Assembly (NCBI RefSeq): GCF_001485415.1
Contig: NZ_BCMQ01000002.1
Coordinates: 186,001-250,000, forward strand
DNA: 64,000 nucleotides
Direction of reading: 5' to 3'
Origin: Myroides odoratimimus
GTDB taxonomy: Bacteria; Bacteroidota; Bacteroidia; Flavobacteriales; Flavobacteriaceae
Shown one piece after another: positions 52,989-61,968 of the stretch. The notes under the pieces are model-generated. The model saw only the letters and a program-made list of their open reading frames with translations, did not search any database and was not told where the DNA came from. The first letter of the stretch is position 1. Every line of letters begins with the position of its first letter. The translations under genes and the position numbers were made by a program.

Positions 52989-54386
52989 ATGAGAATGCAT
53001 AACAGAGATTTAAAAAATCTACAGAAGATAGCAACTGATATGAACAGTATGAAGAAGATAACGATGATGCTGCCTGTGATCAAGAAGATGCCTATTATCG
53101 ACATCAGCGAGCTACTGAGTAGAGTGGCTAATGATGATTTGGTTCTTGTGTTTAATGAGTTTACAATAGCAGAGCAAGGGGAGATTTTTGCAGAATTTCC
53201 GTTGGTGAAGCAGTTAGGATTCTTTCAGAGAGTGAGTAAGAAGCTATTCGCTAGGATATTCGAAGAGATGCCATCAGATGCTAGAGCAGATCTGTTTCAG
53301 CTGATGACACAGCAGGAGCAGGTAGACTTACTACCTTATCTAACGAAGAATATACGCGAGAATGTGCTAGCACTTAGTTCGTATCCTGCGCATACAGCGG
53401 GGGGAATCATGATTACAGATTTCGCTACAGTATCTAAAGACATGACGTGCTTCGAAGCGATACAACAAGTGCGCAAAGACTCTCCTTCTAAAAAGACGAT
53501 ATACTATGTATATGTAGTGAATGAGGATAAGACTTTAGTAGGCTTTATTACTTTAAAAGATTTGATCATAGCTGAGCCTGATGTATTAGTTAAGGACGAA
53601 TTACATACAGAGTTTGTATTTGGTTTTTTAAGTGATAGCAGTGAGTCAATAGCGAAGAAAATAGATAAGTATCAGCTAGTAGCCTTGCCGATACTAAACG
53701 ATAAGAAACAGCTAGTAGGAATAGTGACACATGATGAGGCACTAGATGTGATACAAGCAGAACATACAGAAGATATGGAACGCTTCATGGGAATCATTGG
53801 TACGAATGAGGAGTCTGATTATAATCAGACGAGTATATTCAACCATTTTAAGAAGAGAGTGTTTTGGCTAGTGACACTAGCAGTAATCGGGATAGGAGCA
53901 GGGATGATCATCTACAGTTATGAAGCGACATTAATGCAGCTGATGATTCTAGCCTTATACATGCCGATGATAGCCTCTACAGGAGGTAATGCAGGGAGTC
54001 AATCTGCGACAGTAGTGATCAGATCACTGGCACTAGGGCAGATTACAGTAAAGTCATGGCTAAAGGTATTGTGGAAAGAGCTAAGGATAGCACTGATGTT
54101 ATCTTGTTTTCTTGGTTTAGTCGCTTTTGGTATCGTAGTGTTTCTAAACTGGGGGACAGAGATTCCGACAGGTTACACACTAGCGTCCATAGGAGGAGTG
54201 ATCGCGTTAGCCCTGTCGCTACAGGTGATTACCTCTACGATAATAGGAGCTTTGTTGCCGATGTTGGTTCGCAGGTTTAACGGAGACCCTGCAGTAGCAG
54301 CTAGCCCAGCTATCACTACGATCGTAGATATATCGGGGTTACTGATTTACTTTAGTATAGCAGCTCATTTTTTCAACCTAAAGTAG
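52989..54386 (+). CDS. mgtE: magnesium transporter MgtE
   Basis: A 465-residue MgtE channel. N-terminal helical domain (about 30-145) with LLPYLTKNIRENVLALSSYPAHTAGGIM linking to a CBS pair (about 150-270; YVVNEDKTLVGFITLKDL and LPILNDKKQLVGIVTHDEALD), a plug helix, then five TM helices (about 292-462) with the pore region MPMIASTGGNAGSQSATVVIRSLALG and GDPAVAASPAITTIVDISGL. The CBS and N domains gate by intracellular Mg2+. Second gene of the mgtC-mgtE unit, making that unit a Mg2+ module. Confidence 0.93.
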   Translation: MRMHNRDLKNLQKIATDMNSMKKITMMLPVIKKMPIIDISELLSRVANDDLVLVFNEFTIAEQGEIFAEFPLVKQLGFFQRVSKKLFARIFEEMPSDARADLFQLMTQQEQVDLLPYLTKNIRENVLALSSYPAHTAGGIMITDFATVSKDMTCFEAIQQVRKDSPSKKTIYYVYVVNEDKTLVGFITLKDLIIAEPDVLVKDELHTEFVFGFLSDSSESIAKKIDKYQLVALPILNDKKQLVGIVTHDEALDVIQAEHTEDMERFMGIIGTNEESDYNQTSIFNHFKKRVFWLVTLAVIGIGAGMIIYSYEATLMQLMILALYMPMIASTGGNAGSQSATVVIRSLALGQITVKSWLKVLWKELRIALMLSCFLGLVAFGIVVFLNWGTEIPTGYTLASIGGVIALALSLQVITSTIIGALLPMLVRRFNGDPAVAASPAITTIVDISGLLIYFSIAAHFFNLK

Positions 54387-54600
54387 CATGATTATTGTAG
54401 ATTACACTTAACATAAATTATATAAAAAGGAATGCAAAAATTACGCTCTCGATGCGATCTGTCAGCAGAAGGATAATAAAAATTCATAAAATGCTTCGTT
54501 ATTTAATATGGAATCTCCGTATTATGAAGTAACTTTAAAGTGTTTTTAAGATAAAAACTTAGTGAAATAATAAATAAGGTATTAATTAAAAATAAACATA

Positions 54601-55719
54601 ATGGCTAAAACATTAAAACTAGCAGGTATTTTAGGAGTTAGCATATTATTGAGCTATTGTTCTGAGAAGAAAGAGCAGGCAGCAGATAGTGCTCAGTTTA
54701 CAGTAGAAAATAAGATCATCACTCTAACTGAAACTTCAAATCTAAAAGACAGAATAAAAACAAGTAAGGTATCAGAAGAAGACTTTACTTTCGATCTAGT
54801 TACTGCTGGGGTAGTGAAAGCTATTCCCAACCATTATGCAGAAATAGCATCTCCTTTCTCAGGGAGAATAGTCAAATCATTTATCAAACTTGGGCAAAAA
54901 GTGAGTGAGAATACTCCTTTATTTGAAGTGTCTTCACCTGACTATTTTGAGGCTCAAAAGGATTACTTCGATTCAAAACAAGAGTTTAAACAAGCAGCTC
55001 TAAACCTTAAAAGACAAGAAGACTTACTGAACAACGGTGTTGGGGTAAGACAGGAGTTCGAAGAGGCAGAGACAGAATACTCTATCGCTAAGGCGGCTTA
55101 TGATAACGCTCGTGCAGCATTAAAGATATATAGTGTAGATGCTAGCTCACTAGTACTAGGACAGGCATTGACAGTGCGCTCTCCTATAGCTGGAGAGGTC
55201 TTAGAGAACAACCTAGTGATAGGACAGTTCATTAACGATGAGGCTGACCCAGTAGTGAAGATCGCTTCACTAGGTAAAATATGGATAGTAGGTAAAGTGA
55301 AAGAAAAAGATATCAATCACTTAGCTAAACTAAACAAAGTACAAGTGGAACTTGCAGCATATCCTGATGCTCCACTATCGGGTACTATCTATCATATCAA
55401 CGAGATCGTGGATGAGGAGACTAGAAGTATAGATGTACTGATAGAAGTGGATAATGAGAAGAGAATTCTAAAACCGGGTATGTATGTGAGTGTTCGTTTT
55501 ATCGATCAACCAGAACCAGTAATCTTAGTGCCTTCTAGAGCAGTCTTACAAGGTGAAGATAACTCATTCGTATTCGTGAAGGTAGGAGAGAATAAGTATG
55601 CTAAGAAGAGCATCGTGATCGGAGGAGTGTCTGGAGATAAGACCGTTATCCTATCAGGATTAGACAAACAAGATGAGGTAGTAAGTGAAGGAGGAATCTA
55701 CTTGCCACAAGCTATTTAA
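54601..55719 (+). CDS. RND efflux periplasmic adaptor (CzcB/CusB type)
   Basis: A 372-residue membrane-fusion protein. A lipoprotein-like signal ends LLSYCSEKK (Cys about 20, with an unusual Tyr before it). The barrel-sandwich is split by an alpha hairpin of two long helices (about 110-180), with the lipoyl-type halves SPFSGRIVKSFIKLGQKVSENTPLF (about 84-108) and RSPIAGEVLENNLVIGQFINDEAD (about 194-217), then a beta-barrel and membrane-proximal domain. It bridges the inner pump and TolC. First gene of a metal-efflux operon. Confidence 0.9.
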   Translation: MAKTLKLAGILGVSILLSYCSEKKEQAADSAQFTVENKIITLTETSNLKDRIKTSKVSEEDFTFDLVTAGVVKAIPNHYAEIASPFSGRIVKSFIKLGQKVSENTPLFEVSSPDYFEAQKDYFDSKQEFKQAALNLKRQEDLLNNGVGVRQEFEEAETEYSIAKAAYDNARAALKIYSVDASSLVLGQALTVRSPIAGEVLENNLVIGQFINDEADPVVKIASLGKIWIVGKVKEKDINHLAKLNKVQVELAAYPDAPLSGTIYHINEIVDEETRSIDVLIEVDNEKRILKPGMYVSVRFIDQPEPVILVPSRAVLQGEDNSFVFVKVGENKYAKKSIVIGGVSGDKTVILSGLDKQDEVVSEGGIYLPQAI

Positions 55720-55736
55720 TAATAAACAATAATACA

Positions 55737-58700
55737 ATGAAGAAAGGTATAATAGATACAGCTATTCACAAAAGATGGCTTGTAGCAGCGTTGTTTGCTT
55801 TGCTGTGTATATTTGGATATTATTCTTGGAAACAATTATCAATAGAAGCTTATCCAGATATAGCAGATACTACTTCTCAAGTAGTAACACAAGTGCCAGG
55901 GCTGGCAGCAGAAGAGATAGAATTACAGATTACCATTCCGATAGAGCGCGCTCTTAATGGTATGCCTGGAATGCACGTGATGCGTAGTAATAGTACATTC
56001 GGACTGTCTATGATCACGATAGTATTCGCTGATGGAGTAGATGACTACTTCGCTCGTCAACGAATCCAAGAGCGATTAAACGATGTAGAGTTGCCTTATG
56101 ATGCGACTCCTGAATTAGATCCGCTGACATCGCCTATCGGTGAGGTATATAGATATATCATAGAGGGAGATGGCTATAGTCTTAGAGAATTAACGGATTT
56201 ACAAAACTTCGTGATTATCCCTAAGCTTAATCAAGTACCTGGTGTAGCTGAGGTAACTAACTTCGGTGGAATCACTACTCAGTTTCAAATCGAATTAGAT
56301 CCACATAAATTAGAACAATACGGTCTATCGCTAAGCGATGTAACAGAGACGATAGAAGAGAATAACGTCAATGCAGGAGGAAGTGTTCTAACGAGAGGAG
56401 ACCTTGGGTATGTGGTGAGAGGTATTGGGTTGATTAAAGATTTAGAGGATTTAGGTAAAATCGTTGTTAAGGCAGAAGATGGTATACCTGTATTCTTAAA
56501 CGATTTAGGTCGCTTAAAATATGGAAATGTAGAGCGCAAAGGTATTCTTGGTTTTACAGATAGAGAAAGAGATTATTCTGATAGTATCGAGGGGATTGTA
56601 CTGTTATTAAAACACGAAAACCCATCTGTAGTATTAGATAAGATACACCAATATGTAGATGAACTGAACAATGGTTTATTGCCAGAAGGTGTTAGAATAC
56701 ACACTTTCTTAGATCGTACAGATTTAGTAGATACGACATTACATACTGTGTCTACTACGCTAATCGAAGGAATTAGTTTAGTAGTGATTGTATTGATTGT
56801 ATTCTTAGGAAGTTGGAGAGGAGCGCTATTAGTAGCGATTACGATCCCTGTATCTCTGTTGTTTGCATTTATCATGATGCACTTCACAGATATACCTGCT
56901 AACTTACTTTCGTTAGGAGCGATTGACTTCGGTATTATAGTGGATGGTGCTATCGTGATGATGGAGTCCATACTGAAGAAGAGGGAGGACAATCCAGAAG
57001 AGGAATTAAAAGAGAAGTCTATAGCACAGCGTACCAAAGAGGTAGCTAAGCCTATCTTCTTCGCTACAATCATTATTATCACAGCATACTTACCACTATT
57101 CGCTTTTGAACGTGTAGAGAAGAAGTTGTTTACACCGATGGCGTTTACAGTAGGATATGCCTTGATAGGGGCATTATTAGTAGCCTTGATTTTGATACCA
57201 GGTCTTGCGTATGCGGTGTATAGAAAGCCTAGAAAGATCTACCACAATAAGTGGTTAGAGAAACTAACGAATGTATATCACAATAGAATTATCAAGATTG
57301 TAAATAAGCCAAAGCAAGTATTCGTACCGTTATTAGTTGTTTTAGCGATTACAATAGGATTGTCAATGAAGGTAGGTAAAGATTTCTTACCTCCATTAGA
57401 TGAAGGTTCTATCTGGCTTCAAGTAACCTTACCTCCTGGTATCTCACTAGAGAAATCAAAAGAGATGAGTGATACACTACGTGCTAGAACTATGAAGTAT
57501 GATGAGGTAACGTATATCATGGTACAGTCTGGGCGTAATGATGATGGAACAGACCCATTTACTCCATCACATTTCGAATGTTCGGTAGGTATCAAGCCTT
57601 ATAAAGAATGGCCTCGTGGTAAGACTAAAGATGATTTAATCGAAGAGTTAGCAGCAGAGTATGAGTCTTTACCTGGATTTACAGTTGGGTTCGCTCAGCC
57701 GATGATCGATGGGGTAATGGATAAGATATCTGGAGCGCATAGTGAATTAGTAGTGAAGGTATATGGAGAAGATTTTCACGAGACTAGACGTATAGCGAAT
57801 GAGGTATTAGGTACACTGCGTACGGTAGATGGAGCGGTAGATTTAGCAATAGATCAAGAGCCACCATTACCACAGCTACAGATCCATGCGAATAGAGATA
57901 AGATAGCTCAATATGGATTAAACGTATCTGACGTTGCAGAACTTATCGAGGTGGCTATAGGTGGTAAGGCAATATCACAGATATTTATCGGAAATAAAGT
58001 ATATGACATCAGTGCTAGATATACTGAAGAGAGTAGAAATACACCAGAGAAGATCGCTAACTTAATGTTGACGTCTAGTACAGGTGCTAAGATTCCGCTG
58101 TCTCAGGTAGCAGATGTTAAGACGAGTACAGGAGAGAGTACGATCACTCGTGAGATGAATAGACGTCACTTAACTGTAAAACTAAACGTGCGTAATAGAG
58201 ACTTAGCGTCACTATTAAAAGAAGCGCAACAAAAGATAGAAAGCAATATCACGTATGATCATGAGAAGTTCCACATCGAATGGGGTGGACAGTTCGAGAA
58301 TCAGAATAGAGCGTATAGCCGTTTGGCAGTAATTGTTCCTTTGACCTTGTGTTTAATGTTTGTATTACTATACGGAGCTTTTGGACAGTTTAGACAAGCT
58401 GGATTATTGATGATCGTTGTACCGTTAGCTTTATTTGGAGGGATGTTAGCCTTGAACATTAGAGGGATGTCATTGAACGTATCTTCAGCAGTAGGATTTA
58501 TTGCGTTGTTTGGGGTTGCGATACAGAATGGGGTGATTATGATCTCCCATATCAATGATCTCCGCAGAAGAGGTATAGCATTAAAAGAGGCAGTACTAAC
58601 AGGTGCAGAAGAGCGTTTCAGACCTGTATTAATGACGGCTACAGTGGCGGTATTAGGGTTATTCCCTGCTTCGTTAGCTACAGGTATCGGTTCGGATGTA

Positions 58701-58847
58701 CAGAGACCTCTAGCAACTGTGATCGTTTATGGTCTATTATTCGCTACTGTTCTTACACTATTTGTATTACCTGCCTTGTATTATATGGTAGAACGCAAAT
58801 GGGGTAGTGATAGCGACTTCGTAAAAAGTGAAACAGACGAAAATTAG
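55737..58847 (+). CDS. heavy metal efflux RND pump (CzcA/CusA family)
   Basis: A 1036-residue HME-RND pump with 12 TM helices and two large periplasmic loops. The TM4 signature DFGIIVDGAIVMMESIL (about 395-411) with DFG...D is the HME-type proton relay. Other marks are ETYPDIADTTSQ-like start (SIEAYPDIADTTSQVVTQVPG, about 32-52) and ATGIGSDVQRPLATVIVYGLL near the end. CzcA exports Co, Zn or Cd and CusA Cu or Ag; the methionine ladder of CusA is not obvious, so divalent metals are a better guess. Confidence 0.92.
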   Translation: MKKGIIDTAIHKRWLVAALFALLCIFGYYSWKQLSIEAYPDIADTTSQVVTQVPGLAAEEIELQITIPIERALNGMPGMHVMRSNSTFGLSMITIVFADGVDDYFARQRIQERLNDVELPYDATPELDPLTSPIGEVYRYIIEGDGYSLRELTDLQNFVIIPKLNQVPGVAEVTNFGGITTQFQIELDPHKLEQYGLSLSDVTETIEENNVNAGGSVLTRGDLGYVVRGIGLIKDLEDLGKIVVKAEDGIPVFLNDLGRLKYGNVERKGILGFTDRERDYSDSIEGIVLLLKHENPSVVLDKIHQYVDELNNGLLPEGVRIHTFLDRTDLVDTTLHTVSTTLIEGISLVVIVLIVFLGSWRGALLVAITIPVSLLFAFIMMHFTDIPANLLSLGAIDFGIIVDGAIVMMESILKKREDNPEEELKEKSIAQRTKEVAKPIFFATIIIITAYLPLFAFERVEKKLFTPMAFTVGYALIGALLVALILIPGLAYAVYRKPRKIYHNKWLEKLTNVYHNRIIKIVNKPKQVFVPLLVVLAITIGLSMKVGKDFLPPLDEGSIWLQVTLPPGISLEKSKEMSDTLRARTMKYDEVTYIMVQSGRNDDGTDPFTPSHFECSVGIKPYKEWPRGKTKDDLIEELAAEYESLPGFTVGFAQPMIDGVMDKISGAHSELVVKVYGEDFHETRRIANEVLGTLRTVDGAVDLAIDQEPPLPQLQIHANRDKIAQYGLNVSDVAELIEVAIGGKAISQIFIGNKVYDISARYTEESRNTPEKIANLMLTSSTGAKIPLSQVADVKTSTGESTITREMNRRHLTVKLNVRNRDLASLLKEAQQKIESNITYDHEKFHIEWGGQFENQNRAYSRLAVIVPLTLCLMFVLLYGAFGQFRQAGLLMIVVPLALFGGMLALNIRGMSLNVSSAVGFIALFGVAIQNGVIMISHINDLRRRGIALKEAVLTGAEERFRPVLMTATVAVLGLFPASLATGIGSDVQRPLATVIVYGLLFATVLTLFVLPALYYMVERKWGSDSDFVKSETDEN

Positions 58848-58855
58848 GATTAGGT

Positions 58856-60151
58856 ATGAATGTTATTAGAAAATATATACTAGTAGGATTATTAGCATTG
58901 TTCTGTAATGAAGTTGTGGTAGCACAACTTCATACAGACAATGTAAGTGATAAGACAGCATTGACATATAAGGAGTATCTTCATAAGATGTCAATGAACA
59001 ACTTAGGATATGCAGCAGCGAAGTATAATATAGATATTGCAGAAGCTGAGGTACAAGCAGCTAAGATGTTCCCAGACCCTGAGCTGAGTTTTGGTTGGTT
59101 TGATAATCAACAGAAGCGTATGCAGATGGGTTATGGCTTTGAGGCAGAGTTATCATGGGATTTAGAATTAGGTGGTAAGCGCAAGGCAAGAAAGAATTTA
59201 GCTGCAGATCAGAAGACATTAGCAGAATTAGAGTTGCAAGAGTTCTTCCAGACTATGCGTGCAGAGTCTACTATCTTATATTTAGAAGCCTTGCAGAATA
59301 AGATGTTGTTTGATATACAACGCGACTCTTATGAGTCTATGAAGCAAGTAGCTAAGTCTGATAGTATTCGTTATACATTAGGGCAGATCAGCAAAGTGGA
59401 TGCTATCCAAAGTAACTTAGAAGCTAAAGGGATGTATAATGAGTTACAAGATGCAGATGACGCTTGGGAGAATAGCTTGATAGAGATCAGAAACGTGATC
59501 AGTAAACAGAGAAACGATACGATATATTTGCCTCAGGGAGACTTCAACAAGTTTGATAGATTATTCTCTTTAGATGACTTGATTGTGACTGCTCAGAACA
59601 ATAGAGCTGACTTCCTTGTCGCTAGACAGAATAAGGTGGTAGCGAGTAAGCAAGTCTCTTTAGCTAAAGCAGAACGTGCGATAGATTTAGGACTTAACTT
59701 CGGGGTAGAGAACAACTCTTTTGTAAAGAATGCTATTGCTCCTACACCTGGTAATACGGTGGTTAAAGCAGGTTTTTCTATTCCGCTGAAGTTCTCTAAT
59801 AGAAAAGAATCAGGATTAAAAACTGCATTATACGAGGAACGTCAAGCTCATCTAGAATATGACTTTATAGAGCTAGAGTTAGAGAAAGAGATCACTCAAG
59901 CATATCGTAACTATCTAACGAAACAAAAGCAGATCAATAGGTTTGAAAAAGGGATGTTAGAAGAGGCTAAACAGGTATACGAAGGGATCAAGTATAGCTA
60001 TCAAAGAGGGGCGAGTAGCCTATTAGAAGTGTTGGATGCACAACGTACTTATAACGAAACACAACAGGCTTATGCAGAGACACTATTTGGGTATGCATCT
60101 GCTCTAGTGGAGTTAGAGAACGCAGTGGGTATTTGGGATATTGATTTTTAA
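58856..60151 (+). CDS. TolC family outer membrane efflux protein
   Basis: A 431-residue outer-membrane factor. Signal peptide about 1-24 (NEVVVAQL). Two TolC repeats of long helices with PDPELSFGWFDNQQ (about 75-88) and coiled stretches rich in E, Q and A; YQRGASSLLEVLDAQRTYNETQQAYAETLF (about 383-412) is the typical end of the second repeat. It completes the tripartite pump with the two genes upstream (8-bp gap). Confidence 0.92.
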   Translation: MNVIRKYILVGLLALFCNEVVVAQLHTDNVSDKTALTYKEYLHKMSMNNLGYAAAKYNIDIAEAEVQAAKMFPDPELSFGWFDNQQKRMQMGYGFEAELSWDLELGGKRKARKNLAADQKTLAELELQEFFQTMRAESTILYLEALQNKMLFDIQRDSYESMKQVAKSDSIRYTLGQISKVDAIQSNLEAKGMYNELQDADDAWENSLIEIRNVISKQRNDTIYLPQGDFNKFDRLFSLDDLIVTAQNNRADFLVARQNKVVASKQVSLAKAERAIDLGLNFGVENNSFVKNAIAPTPGNTVVKAGFSIPLKFSNRKESGLKTALYEERQAHLEYDFIELELEKEITQAYRNYLTKQKQINRFEKGMLEEAKQVYEGIKYSYQRGASSLLEVLDAQRTYNETQQAYAETLFGYASALVELENAVGIWDIDF

Positions 60152-60153
60152 GA

Positions 60154-60873
60154 ATGAGAGGTATGAAAAACTTATTACTAAGTGTATGCTCTGTGTTAGC
60201 AGTATCAGGTACAGCTATAGCACAAGATGTAAATCACGATTTAAAAGGGAATACTACTTTTAGTGTAAAAGGAGGTTGGATACAGTCTACGCTTAAAGGA
60301 GATGATCTAGAGTATTTAGCTATAGATGGTAAAGTGAGTAACCGCAATAACTTCTTCGTAGGAGTGAGTGTGGATAATAGTTTAGGAAAATATTTTGGGC
60401 TGAAACACGAGTTGTTTTATCAACAGTATGGTGGTCGCTTTGATAGAGAGACTGAGGATGGGGCAACACTAGATGCTAAATTGCAAATGCACAGTCTACG
60501 CCTTAATCCAATCAGTGCTGTGTTTAAAGTAGGAGGGCTACAGATATATGCTGGTCCTTATGTGAATATGTTATTATACTCTTCTATCACAGCAGTAGAT
60601 GAAGAGGGGAATACATATAAAGATCACGGTATTTTCGGTAGTATAGAAGATGATCAAGAAGATGGACAGTATCTACAGAAGATGGACTACGGTATCGTAG
60701 TGGGTGCTGAGTACCAGTTTAACTGTGGGTTCTTAGTAGGAGCTAACTACAGTAGAGGATTTGCCAGTATCTTCGATAACTCTAATACATTTGGGTTAGA
60801 AGAAAATCCTGGTGTGAAGAACCTGAAGATATATAATCAGAGTTTTAATGTATTCGTAGGATATAGATTCTAA
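60154..60873 (+). CDS. small outer membrane beta-barrel protein (PorT-like) in the efflux operon
   Basis: A 239-residue exported barrel. Signal peptide about 1-23 (VSGTAIAQD). Strand-rich body (GIVVGAEYQFNCGFLVGANYSRGF, about 176-199) and an aromatic C-terminus, QSFNVFVGYRF. It starts 2 bp after the tolC-like stop, so it is part of the operon; alternative start is ATG 60163. Its place in a metal efflux operon is unexplained. A terminator follows. Confidence 0.8.
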   Translation: MRGMKNLLLSVCSVLAVSGTAIAQDVNHDLKGNTTFSVKGGWIQSTLKGDDLEYLAIDGKVSNRNNFFVGVSVDNSLGKYFGLKHELFYQQYGGRFDRETEDGATLDAKLQMHSLRLNPISAVFKVGGLQIYAGPYVNMLLYSSITAVDEEGNTYKDHGIFGSIEDDQEDGQYLQKMDYGIVVGAEYQFNCGFLVGANYSRGFASIFDNSNTFGLEENPGVKNLKIYNQSFNVFVGYRF

Positions 60874-60902
60874 TCAAAGAATACATTGTTTATAAGTGTA
60901 AG

Positions 60903-60938
60903 TGAAAGGCTAGTTGATCATCAACTAGCCTCTTTTTA
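60903..60938. terminator. bidirectional terminator
   Basis: AGGCTAGTTGAT pairs with ATCAACTAGCCT almost without loop, followed by a T-run, between the convergent barrel and HAD genes. Confidence 0.88.
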
Positions 60939-60939
60939 T

Positions 60940-61632
60940 TTATAGTAGTATCTCTTTAATCTCTGATAGTTTTTTAATAGAAGTAAAGTTCGGATGTACT
61001 ATTTCGTGATCGACATGCTCGTGTAACCATGTAGTATGGAAAGGGACGTGTACTGCGTGACCTCCTAATTCTAATACAGGGAGTACATCAGATCTTAGAG
61101 AATTGCCTATCATAATAAATTCTTCAGGCTTGATATCTAAACGTCCTAGTAACTTCTGATAGTCTATTTCTTCTTTATCCGTCATGACTTCTATATGATG
61201 GAAGTATGCTCCTAAGCCAGACTTATGTAGTTTGCGGTGTTGGTCTTTTAAGTCACCTTTGGTTGCGACCACTAGTTTATACTTTCCTTGAAGTTCCTTT
61301 AGTACTTGCTCTACGTCATCTAATAGCTCCACAGGCTTGGTTAATAAATCCTTTCCTATAGCTATGACTCTACTGATTACTTTTGGGCTTACAGTTCCCT
61401 TTGAGATTATGTTAGCTGCTTCTACCATGGATAGGGTAAAGCCTTTTATTCCATATCCGTATAGAGGTAGGTTGTCTATTTGTGTTTTGAATAGTATCTG
61501 TGAGATGCTTTGATGTGTTAGGTAATCTTCCATTAAGATACAGAATGCTTTCTCAGCTTCATTAAAGAAAGGTTCATTCACCCATAGGGTATCATCCGCA
61601 TCGAAAGCAACAACTTTAAATGGTTTTGTCAT
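60940..61632 (-). CDS. HAD family hydrolase
   Basis: A 230-residue haloacid-dehalogenase-like hydrolase. Motif I is FDADDTLWVNEP (nucleophile Asp10, about 9-20), motif II is VVATKGD (about 120-126), motif III Lys in IDYQKLLGRL (about 155-164) and motif IV MIGNSLRSDVLPVLELGG (about 174-191). A helical cap lies between motifs I and II. The motif set indicates a phosphatase; substrate unknown. Confidence 0.87.
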   Translation of the reverse strand: MTKPFKVVAFDADDTLWVNEPFFNEAEKAFCILMEDYLTHQSISQILFKTQIDNLPLYGYGIKGFTLSMVEAANIISKGTVSPKVISRVIAIGKDLLTKPVELLDDVEQVLKELQGKYKLVVATKGDLKDQHRKLHKSGLGAYFHHIEVMTDKEEIDYQKLLGRLDIKPEEFIMIGNSLRSDVLPVLELGGHAVHVPFHTTWLHEHVDHEIVHPNFTSIKKLSEIKEILL

Positions 61633-61935
61633 GTTGTTTATTTTAGTATGTTATGTAAAGGTACGGGATAAAAGGATGAAAATAAGTATACAGAATATAG
61701 TAAAGTATAGAATGAATTGTATTTTTTATATATTAAGTTAATATTAATTAAAAATTAAGAAATGAGTATTTTTAGTTAAAATAAACCTGCAAAATGAGTG
61801 TTTTTAATCTTTAAAATAGTGTATTTTAAGTTAAATAAATTAATATAATGTCTATTTTTCGGGCTTAATTTACATTTATTTTAAGTGTTTGTCTTGAATA
61901 AATATTGTATATGTTTTTTTTGATTCATTTTTTTA
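61633..61935. other. AT-rich spacer before the SusC gene
   Basis: No gene or repeat visible; the region is very AT-rich with T-runs. It carries the promoter of the SusC gene at its right end (61936-61943). Confidence 0.45.
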
Positions 61936-61943
61936 TATTTTTG
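61936..61943 (+). promoter_or_regulatory. -7 box (TATTTTTG) for the SusC gene
   Basis: An exact TAnnTTTG, start near 61950, leader about 20 bases before the ATG. Confidence 0.45.
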
Positions 61944-61968
61944 GCAATGCTAAAATAATCTTAAAAAG

